Positions 9,092 to 16,110 of a stretch of 44,169 nucleotides of DNA are shown here, one piece after another. Position 1 is the first letter of the stretch, and every line of letters begins with the position of its first letter. The DNA is from JACJYE01 sp964432875 (lineage in GTDB: Bacteria; Bacteroidota; Bacteroidia; Chitinophagales; Saprospiraceae), in contig CAYSPJ010000032.1 in the NCBI GenBank assembly GCA_964432875.1, positions 1 through 44,169 on the forward strand, written 5' to 3'. Below the pieces are notes generated by a model. It had not been told where the DNA came from, did not search any database, and saw only the letters and a program-made list of their open reading frames with translations. The position numbers and the translations under genes were made by a program.

Positions 9092-10231
9092 TCACCTGTC
9101 AGAGCCGGCGGTCTCTGATCTAAAGCCGAGGGCTTGCCTCATTTTATGGTAGATTGCAGTGTTTTCATAGATGCCGTTGAACAATTCGGCGGAAGGGCCA
9201 TAAGCAAAGACCGGCACCAACGTAGCGGTATGGCCGTTGGTCGTGAAGACCGTTTTGATCTTATTCATTTTTGAGCCGGGGTTGAGCGCCATGCCTCCCG
9301 CTTCGTGGTCGGCGGTGACGATGACCAAGGTCTGTCCGTCTTTGCGGGCAAATTCCAGGGCAATGCCGATAGCCCGATCAAAATCCAGCATTTCACTGAT
9401 GACCATGCCGCCATCTTTGGAATGGCCACCCCAGTCAATCTGCGAAGCCTCTACCATGAGGAAAAAACCTTGTGAGCTGCGCCGAGCCAGGAAAGAGCAG
9501 GAAAACTGCACTGAGAAGGGCAGGTAGTCACGCCCGGCATCTGCGGTGAGGGGGTGCTTGTCGGCAGTGAAATAAGCAAACTTGCGCTTGCCGTTGATCG
9601 AGACGCTGGTAAGCTCCTCCCGCAAGTAGTCGCTCACAAGATAACCTTTTTTCTGGAGTTCAGCATAAAGGTTGCGGCTATCTAAATCCCGGCGGTCAAA
9701 GTAGCGCTTGCCGCCGCCGATCAAGATATCAACCTCTGAATCAGCCAAGTCTTCGGCGATATGTTCGTACATGCCGCGTAGGGGCTGATGGGCGGCAAAA
9801 GAAGCCGGCGTGGCATGCACGATGGTGGAAGTGGCGACCAGGCCGGTGGCATAGCCGCGGTCGCGCGCTTCCTCCAGGATGGTATAGCAACTCAGGCTGT
9901 CTGCCGTCAGCCCAATGGCACCATTATAGGTTTTTACGCCACAGGCAAAAGCCGTAGCGCCAGCGGCAGAGTCCGTAACCAGGTTGTCATAAGATGCAGG
10001 CTTGTGCAGGCCTACCACGGGGAAGTGCTCTAGCGCCAAGCGGTTGTTGTTAGCATATAAGCCAGCCGAGATATGGGCCAACCCCATGCCGTCGCCGATG
10101 AGCAAGATGATGTTCTTAGCATGCGGGCTTGATTTTTCCGCTACCCGCGCTTCGGGCGCCGGCTGTGCGATACAACCGGACAGTAGCGCTAGAATGATTG
10201 CCAGTATGGCCGTCAAGGCACGAATAGGCAT
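9092..10231 (-). CDS. Alkaline phosphatase, lipoprotein
   Basis: This 379-residue protein is a PhoA-superfamily alkaline phosphatase that releases phosphate from monoesters outside the cytoplasm. Asp47 in the LLIGDGMG motif is a metal ligand. Ser88 in VTDSAAGATA is the expected nucleophile. SQIDWGGH and TADHEAGG supply further zinc ligands. A lipobox ends at Cys20 (LLSGC), so the enzyme should be membrane-anchored. I place the start at the ATG at 10231 because the two codons before it begin with TTG and add nothing to the signal peptide. No PHO-type operator was recognised in the 227-bp gap to the divergent gene at 10459. Confidence 0.92.
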   Translation of the reverse strand: MPIRALTAILAIILALLSGCIAQPAPEARVAEKSSPHAKNIILLIGDGMGLAHISAGLYANNNRLALEHFPVVGLHKPASYDNLVTDSAAGATAFACGVKTYNGAIGLTADSLSCYTILEEARDRGYATGLVATSTIVHATPASFAAHQPLRGMYEHIAEDLADSEVDILIGGGKRYFDRRDLDSRNLYAELQKKGYLVSDYLREELTSVSINGKRKFAYFTADKHPLTADAGRDYLPFSVQFSCSFLARRSSQGFFLMVEASQIDWGGHSKDGGMVISEMLDFDRAIGIALEFARKDGQTLVIVTADHEAGGMALNPGSKMNKIKTVFTTNGHTATLVPVFAYGPSAELFNGIYENTAIYHKMRQALGFRSETAGSDR

Positions 10232-10458
10232 GGGCAATTTGATTTAGAGCTCTTATTCTTGGTTAAAAGTCGTAAACAGAGGGCGATATTACAAAAAGAT
10301 GAACAAGGCGGCAATTGTTTTGGTTGCAAATCTGAATTTTGCCCCATAATCCTTTCCGGTTCTAGCTTGTCAGGGCCTGGAAATTACATTTTTTACGCTT
10401 GCTTCCAAATTGTGCGCTGTTTTGCTTATCTTAGGGCCTTGTAAAAAACCCAGACAAA

Positions 10459-11541
10459 ATGAATGTGAGAAAACTTTTTGGCTCCATCTGGCGGTCTTGC
10501 GCCTTGATTTCAACCCTATTGCTTGGGGGCATCAGCGCTCCTTTGGCTACCGCTCAACAAATGAGCATCTTCGACAAGCTTTCCGTGCAGGGGAAGCCCA
10601 TTCGGCTAACGATCGCTACGGACCTGGAAACCCTCATCAGCGAGCGTAAAGGCGAGGAGCCCATTCCGGCAATGCTTGCTTTTTCCGATGCGGGAAAGCA
10701 AAAATTTTCGATGGAAATAGAGGTCTCTTCTCGCGGCAAATTCCGCCGCCGCAAGTGCGACTTCCCGCCCCTGAGGCTGGATTTCTCCCGCAGCCTCCTG
10801 CAAGAACAGGGCCTAAATCCAGCATTCCGAAAACTCAAACTGGTGACCCACTGCCTGAGCGACCAACAGGAAAGCCAGGACAATATCTTGAAGGAATACC
10901 TGGCCTATCAAATTTACAATGAACTGAACGACTATAGTTTCCGCGCCCAACTGGCTCGTATCGATTACCTCGATACCGAAAAAAAGGTGCGTAAGATACG
11001 CCGCTATGGCATCATCCTTGAAGATATGGATGAACTAGCGATGCGCCTGGGCGGCGAAGAGTGCAAAGATTGTTATGGCGTGCCTGATGAAGAATTAGAT
11101 GCCGCCTTGGAAAATATCATGTGCGTCTTTCAATATATGCTGGGCAATACCGACTGGAGCATCGCTATGGTCAGGAATATCAAACTCCTGAAGCCTGCCG
11201 AAGGTGGCCAGCACATCCCGATCCCCTACGATTTCGATTTCGCTGGATTTGTCAGCCCCTCCTACGCTACCCCCAATGCCGATTATGGCCTGGTCAGCAC
11301 CAAGCAGCGGGCATTTCTCGGCCGGGAGCACAGTTGGCCAGATTTTGCCAAAACGTTATCCTTGTTCGTGGAGAAGAAACCTACCATCCTGCAGATGGTC
11401 CGCAGCGCCAAACTGCTGAGCTTCGAGGCGCGCCAGGAATGCATCGGCTATCTGGAAAGCTTTTACCGTGAGATCGAAGCTTTATTAGATAGCCAAGGGG
11501 AAGCTTATCCGGGGCCATTTAAGCAACGGCAAGAGGAGTGA
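10459..11541 (+). CDS. Secreted protein with CotH-like features
   Basis: The 360-residue product has an N-terminal signal peptide (hydrophobic stretch near residues 14-32, A-T-A-Q cleavage region) and no other membrane segment. I do not recognise it with certainty. Three pieces recall CotH-type atypical protein kinases: NILKEYLAYQIYNEL followed by a strand with RIDYLD; YGIILEDMDELAMRLG; and GNTDWSIAMVRNIKLL followed by IPYDFDFAG, where the Asp residues would correspond to the metal-binding D-x-D of CotH. An early basic stretch, RGKFRRRKCDFPPL, is probably family-specific. It is transcribed alone, divergent from the phosphatase and convergent with the SLC13 transporter. The kinase relation is an inference and would need a structural comparison. 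Confidence 0.7.
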   Translation: MNVRKLFGSIWRSCALISTLLLGGISAPLATAQQMSIFDKLSVQGKPIRLTIATDLETLISERKGEEPIPAMLAFSDAGKQKFSMEIEVSSRGKFRRRKCDFPPLRLDFSRSLLQEQGLNPAFRKLKLVTHCLSDQQESQDNILKEYLAYQIYNELNDYSFRAQLARIDYLDTEKKVRKIRRYGIILEDMDELAMRLGGEECKDCYGVPDEELDAALENIMCVFQYMLGNTDWSIAMVRNIKLLKPAEGGQHIPIPYDFDFAGFVSPSYATPNADYGLVSTKQRAFLGREHSWPDFAKTLSLFVEKKPTILQMVRSAKLLSFEARQECIGYLESFYREIEALLDSQGEAYPGPFKQRQEE

Positions 11542-11575
11542 CGGCAAAGGGGCATGGCACCTGTATATCTGCGCG

Positions 11576-13369
11576 CTAAAACCCGTATATATATGGTATC
11601 AAAAAAGTAGATAATAGCCAAAACAATAAGTTGAGGCCCATGCCGACTTTAAAAAAGTCAGCAAAGCGGTAATTGCCCGCGCTATAGACCATGGCATTAG
11701 TCTGGTAGCCGATGGGCGTCATAAACGAGCAAGAGGCAGCCAGGGCAATGGCGACCAGGAAAGGCATCGGGCTTAGCTCCAATTGCGCTGCCGTGGAGAT
11801 AGCAATGGGGGCCAGCAAAGCAGCAGTAGCGTTGTTCGACATAATCTCCGTCAGCAGGGAAGTTGCTAAATACAGGCCAGAGATGATGGCGATGGGCCCC
11901 CAGGGCCCCAGCTGGGTAATCAACCCATCGGCGATCATGCGGTCCAGGCCTGAGTTTTTCATCGCTTCCCCCAAGCTCAAAGCGCCGGCCAGCAGGAAAA
12001 TGATTTTCCAATTGATGGCCTGGTATGCCTCCTTCATATCCAGGCAGCGCAGCAATACCAGTACCAGCACGCCACAGATCGCACCCACCATGATGGGCAG
12101 TATGCCCATCGTAGCCAATGCAACCATGGTGATGATCACTCCGATGACCAGGCGGAACTGAGGCCGGTTGAAGTCGGTGAGGGCCTCTTGTGAAAGAAGC
12201 ACAAAAGGAGCATCGGCACCCGATTCCACCCGTTTAAGCTCCTTGATGTAATGCGCTTTGATTTCGGCCAGGATAATATCCCCTGCCCGCAGCGGCACCT
12301 CGTAAAGGCCTTCGTGCAGCACTTCGTCGCGGTGGCGGATGGCCAGCGGGATGCCCCGGTATTTCCGCCTGAAATCGAGGCTGCGTAGGGTTTTGTCGGT
12401 GAAAGGCGAACCAGCGGTGACAACCAGCTCTACCAGGGCCGTTTGCTTCTCCGCCAGCGAATTGCCGCCCACGCTCAGCGTGGCGTCTTCTACCACCTTG
12501 ATGCGCTCTTTGAGGGCTTTTACCTTTTGCACATCGCAGCGTATCTTGAGCATGTCGCCAGCCTGCAGCACAAAATCGCCAGGCGGCATGGTGAAGCGGG
12601 TATCCCCGCGCACCAGTTCGATAATATCCATTTCCAGCTCCTTGACCAGCGAAGAATCCATAATCCTTACCCCATTCAGTTTCGTGCCTTCCAGTAGTTC
12701 TATCTCCGTGATATAGTCGCGTAGGGCAAATTCTTGCTCCATGTCTTTGGCATAATCCTGCTGGGGCAAAAGGCGGATGCCGATAAAGAACATATACACC
12801 ATGCCCGCCAATAATAATAGCAAGCCGATGGGGGTGAGCAAAAACATAGAGAATCCTGGCAGCCCTTCTTTTTCCGCAATGCCGCTGACGAGGATGTTGG
12901 TCGATGTGCCGATGAGGGTACACATGCCCCCCATGATGGAAGCATAGGAGAGCGGGATCAGCATTTTTGCCGGCGACTGGCCGGAAGCATAAGAAATTTG
13001 AATGACGACGGGGATGAAGACCGCCACCACCGGAGTGTTGTTGATCAGCGCCGAGATAAAGGCGATAAGCAGCATCATCATCAGCAGGCCTAATTTGTAA
13101 TTCCGCTTGAATACCTGTGAGAGGCGGTGTGCCAGGGCTTGCAGCGCTCCCGTCTTGAGCAGCGCAGCACTGAGCACAAACATGAAGGCCACGGTGATGG
13201 TGGCGTTATTGCTGAAACCGTCAACCCCCTGCTGAGGGGTGATGACGCCGGTGAGGACCAAGGTCGCCATGATTAGCATCGCCACCAGATCAACGGAAAA
13301 AACTTCTGTGGCGAATAAGGCCAATGCAATAAGTATGACGGCTAAAGTGATAATCGCATCAATTCCCAT
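11576..13369 (-). CDS. SLC13/DASS-family permease with two RCK_C (TrkA-C) domains
   Basis: This 597-residue inner-membrane protein belongs to the divalent anion:sodium symporter superfamily. Hydrophobic segments at both ends flank a soluble middle region that holds two RCK_C (TrkA-C) domains, near residues 205-290 and 300-385. Conserved family sequences include NNTPVVAVFIPVV, SYASIMGGMCTLIGTSTNI and, in the second half, MSNNATAALLAPIAI. The likely substrate is an inorganic or dicarboxylate anion such as sulfate, but sequence alone does not say which. The ATG at 13369 is preferred over an upstream TTG at 13402 because the latter adds eleven polar residues with no homology. It diverges from yidD-hemB. 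Confidence 0.88.
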   Translation of the reverse strand: MGIDAIITLAVILIALALFATEVFSVDLVAMLIMATLVLTGVITPQQGVDGFSNNATITVAFMFVLSAALLKTGALQALAHRLSQVFKRNYKLGLLMMMLLIAFISALINNTPVVAVFIPVVIQISYASGQSPAKMLIPLSYASIMGGMCTLIGTSTNILVSGIAEKEGLPGFSMFLLTPIGLLLLLAGMVYMFFIGIRLLPQQDYAKDMEQEFALRDYITEIELLEGTKLNGVRIMDSSLVKELEMDIIELVRGDTRFTMPPGDFVLQAGDMLKIRCDVQKVKALKERIKVVEDATLSVGGNSLAEKQTALVELVVTAGSPFTDKTLRSLDFRRKYRGIPLAIRHRDEVLHEGLYEVPLRAGDIILAEIKAHYIKELKRVESGADAPFVLLSQEALTDFNRPQFRLVIGVIITMVALATMGILPIMVGAICGVLVLVLLRCLDMKEAYQAINWKIIFLLAGALSLGEAMKNSGLDRMIADGLITQLGPWGPIAIISGLYLATSLLTEIMSNNATAALLAPIAISTAAQLELSPMPFLVAIALAASCSFMTPIGYQTNAMVYSAGNYRFADFFKVGMGLNLLFWLLSTFLIPYIYGF

Positions 13370-13500
13370 TTCAATTTTCGATTGCTGGCTCAAAAGAAGC
13401 AAATCTCCGCCTATTTCCTACTGGTTTAGTGGGGTTTTTTTATTTTGCTGCCGCTCAACCCTTGGGGCGGGCTGGTCGTTCTCGTTAGGAAATCTAAGCA

Positions 13501-13761
13501 ATGAACCGTTTGCTCAAATCGATATTCATCCTGCCCATCCGGTTTTACCAACTGGCAATCTCCCCTATGCTGGGGCCTACCTGTCGTTTTACGCCCACCT
13601 GTTCGCACTATATGGTCGGCGCTATCGAGGAATGGGGGGTGCTGAAAGGCGTATGGTTGGGTTTGAAGCGTATCTTTAAGTGTCATCCCTGGGGGCCGCA
13701 TGGCCACGACCCGGTGCCGCAGAATCCAAAAAAACAATCCAAACATGCTAAGAAGGCCTAG
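13501..13761 (+). CDS. yidD: Membrane protein insertion efficiency factor YidD
   Basis: The 86-residue product is a small membrane-associated protein that assists YidC in inserting inner-membrane proteins. The amphipathic N-terminus is followed by the family core: LPIRFYQLAISP, then C-R-F-x-P-T-C-S-x-Y and, further on, a K-C-H-P-W-G motif. The C-terminal tail is Lys-rich. It is usually found with rnpA and yidC, but here it is paired with hemB. The last 17 bases overlap the hemB start, so the two are almost certainly co-transcribed and translationally coupled. Confidence 0.95.
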   Translation: MNRLLKSIFILPIRFYQLAISPMLGPTCRFTPTCSHYMVGAIEEWGVLKGVWLGLKRIFKCHPWGPHGHDPVPQNPKKQSKHAKKA

Positions 13762-14734
13762 GCGCAATCGCCGCAACGCCGCCATCCGAGGCTTGGCGCA
13801 GGAAACCCGTTTATCGGTTGAGCAGCTCGTGCAGCCACTGTTTTTAGTCGATGGCCATCAAGTGCGGGAGGAAGTGCCCTCCCTGCCCGGCACTTTCCGC
13901 TTGTCGGTTGATGAGGCCCTGCGCGAAGTAGAGCAATGCCTGCTGCTGGGGCTGTCCAGTTTTATCCTCTTCCCCAAAATCGCCGACGAGCACAAAGACA
14001 AGCGGGCGACCCATAGCTACAGCGACGACAATTTCTATCTCGCCGCTGCCCGCGCCATCAAGGCCCGTTTCCCGGAAGCCTGCCTCATCAGCGATGTAGC
14101 CATGGACCCCTATAGCTCCGACGGGCATGACGGCCTGGTCTATGACGGTGAGATCGTCAACGACGAAACCCTGCACATCCTCCAGAAAATGGGCTTGTCC
14201 CAAGCTGAAGCGGGCTTCGACATCTTGGGGCCTTCCGATATGATGGACGGTAGGGTAGAGGCGCTGCGCGTGGTGCTCGACGAGAACGGCTTTGCCAATA
14301 CGGGCATCATGTCCTACACCGCTAAATATGCCAGTGCTTTCTACGGCCCCTTCCGCGACGCGCTCGACAGCGCCCCCCGCGGCGGCGAGGAAGACATACC
14401 CAAGGACAAGAAGACCTACCAGATGAACCCCGCCAACCGCCGCGAGGCCCTCATCGAAGGCGAGCTCGATACGCTGGAAGGGGCCGATTTCCTAATGGTC
14501 AAGCCCGCCCTGCACTACCTCGACATCATCAGCGCCATGAAGCAGCAGTTCGAGCTGCCCATCGCCGCCTACCACGTCAGCGGCGAGTGCGCCATGCTGC
14601 TGGCCGCCTGCCGCAACGGCTGGCTCGACTACGAAAAAGCTATGCCTGAAACCCTGCTGAGCATCTGTCGCGCTGGCGCGGACGTAATCATTACGTACTT
14701 CGCCAAGGATTTTGCCCGGAGGCGGGTAGGGTAG
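13745..14734 (+). CDS. hemB: Porphobilinogen synthase (delta-aminolevulinate dehydratase)
   Basis: This 329-residue cytoplasmic enzyme condenses two 5-aminolevulinate molecules to porphobilinogen in haem and corrin synthesis. The two active-site lysines are visible: Lys194 in YTAKYASAFYGPFRDA and Lys253, the Schiff-base Lys, in FLMVKPALHYLD. The metal loop at residues 117-130 reads D-V-A-M-D-P-Y-S-S-D-G-H-D-G. That is the Asp-rich version, so the active-site zinc used by the Cys-rich enzymes should be absent and magnesium likely takes part. The ATG at 13745 gives the family's usual N-terminus and overlaps yidD by 17 bases. An upstream frame extension to 13700 lies wholly inside yidD and was not used. 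Confidence 0.96.
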   Translation: MLRRPRRNRRNAAIRGLAQETRLSVEQLVQPLFLVDGHQVREEVPSLPGTFRLSVDEALREVEQCLLLGLSSFILFPKIADEHKDKRATHSYSDDNFYLAAARAIKARFPEACLISDVAMDPYSSDGHDGLVYDGEIVNDETLHILQKMGLSQAEAGFDILGPSDMMDGRVEALRVVLDENGFANTGIMSYTAKYASAFYGPFRDALDSAPRGGEEDIPKDKKTYQMNPANRREALIEGELDTLEGADFLMVKPALHYLDIISAMKQQFELPIAAYHVSGECAMLLAACRNGWLDYEKAMPETLLSICRAGADVIITYFAKDFARRRVG

Positions 14735-15240
14735 GGGCCTACAATTGTAGTTCTTTAGGACTGGCGGCCAGATACGCTTCCTTTCATCAACCTTCATAAC
14801 TTTTCCGGCCTGAGCGGGCTGATTTTTGTATCGGTTTTCTTTAGCAAATCCCCTTGATTCGTTATTTTTTATAACACTTCAGCTTTGACCATCCAAAATA
14901 CGCAAAACCCGGCAATTTATTTTTTCGGTATATCATATTGTGTTTCATTGGTTATTTAGATGTATTGTCCGTTTTTGTGGATTTTATTTGCTTCTTGTGT
15001 TTTATTTTACTAGTTTATCCGACTTTTTAGCTGTTTATCTGGCTTAAAATTTTGTTAACATTCAAAAAAAGTTGCGATATAACTTGGCAGTTTCGGTTAA
15101 ATGCCTTTATATTTGCCCCTGTAAAGAAACAAGAACTTCCATCTGCATTTCATCACCAAAGCATTGGCCTATAGCTAGTAACTTTTACACTAAATAATTT
15201 GCTTTTTATTTAGATCCCATAACGCTAAAATTATTTAGTA
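14735..15240. other. 506-bp AT-rich gap holding the sigma-factor promoter
   Basis: This stretch between hemB and the sigma-factor gene is clearly richer in A and T than its neighbours. It contains no convincing ORF on either strand. The only recognisable element is the promoter at 15084-15115, which leaves a leader of about 120 nt. No clear terminator for hemB was found. Confidence 0.6.
15084..15115 (+). promoter_or_regulatory. Promoter of the sigma-factor gene
   Basis: TTG at 15084-15086 is followed, after 21 bases, by TATATTTG at 15108-15115. This matches the Bacteroidota -33/-7 pattern with an exact -7 element. The predicted transcript has a leader of about 120 nt before the ATG at 15241. 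Confidence 0.7.
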
Positions 15241-15822
15241 ATGCAAGTTACACTGCTTAACGACCAACAGCTTATTGCGCTTTATTTGGAAGGTGATGAA
15301 CGCTCCTTCGAGGAGCTGCTGAACCGCCATCAGCAAAAGATTTACACCTCCATCTATCTCTTTGTTAAAGATCAGAGCCTGGCTGAAGATATCTTCCAGG
15401 AAGTATTCATCAAAATCATCGACACGCTCCGTAAGGGTAAGTATAACCACGAAGGCAAGTTCTTGCAGTGGGCTTTACGCATTTCTTACAATATGTGTGT
15501 GGACTACTTTCGCCGCACCAAGCGTCGGCCGAAAGTCTCTCCAACGGAAACCTTCGACATTTTTGACATCCTGCAATCTTCGGATGATAATGCCGAACAG
15601 CACATCATCCGCAGCCAGACGCACGATAAGGTGCGTGCACTGGTAGATATGCTGCCGCCGGAGCAGCGCGAGGTGGTCATCCTGCGCCACTATGCTGACA
15701 TGAGCTTCAAAGAAATTGCCAAATTGACTCGGGTGAGCATCAATACTGCCCTGGGCAGGATGCGCTATGCCTTGATCAACATCCGTAAAATGGTTGAAGA
15801 GAAGGAAGTCGTCCTTCAGTAA
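15241..15822 (+). CDS. RNA polymerase sigma-70 family (ECF-type) factor
   Basis: The 193-residue product has the two domains of an ECF sigma factor. Region 2 (about residues 20-95) includes LAEDIFQEVFIKIIDTLRKG and the promoter-melting segment W-A-L-R-I-S-Y-N. Region 4 (about 130-185) has a helix-turn-helix, MSFKEIAKLTRVSINTALGRMRYAL, preceded by LPPEQREVVILRHYADM. No anti-sigma factor gene lies beside it, and it forms its own transcription unit between a good promoter and a strong terminator. Its target promoters cannot be told from the sequence. The start is the only ATG that keeps region 2 complete. Confidence 0.92.
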   Translation: MQVTLLNDQQLIALYLEGDERSFEELLNRHQQKIYTSIYLFVKDQSLAEDIFQEVFIKIIDTLRKGKYNHEGKFLQWALRISYNMCVDYFRRTKRRPKVSPTETFDIFDILQSSDDNAEQHIIRSQTHDKVRALVDMLPPEQREVVILRHYADMSFKEIAKLTRVSINTALGRMRYALINIRKMVEEKEVVLQ

Positions 15823-15884
15823 AAATAGCTGTAGTTATAGTGCCTTCCATTGGGAGGGCGAAAAGCACCTATGCCCATTGACTC

Positions 15885-15922
15885 AGGCCGATGCAGCGTC
15901 ACTCGCTGCTTCGGCCTTTTTT
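15885..15922 (+). terminator. Rho-independent terminator of the sigma-factor gene
   Basis: A 14-bp stem (15885-15898 with 15904-15917, one T-T mismatch) carries a 5-nt loop and is followed by a run of six Ts at 15917-15922. It lies 62 bp after the sigma-factor stop codon. Confidence 0.85.
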
Positions 15923-16110
15923 GTTGGGCTTGCTGCGATTGCGGCAGAGGTGCAAATTTCCATCGCCACGGCTTTTCGCTGCAACACCGCCCTTTCGCAA
16001 CAAGCTTATGAGTTTTTTTTGCTTTTCCGCCCTCAATGCAAGCTTGCCGCAAAACCCTGGCTGGCAGAATTTGTTCCATTAATGTTTTAATCCTAGACCA
16101 GATTCCACAC

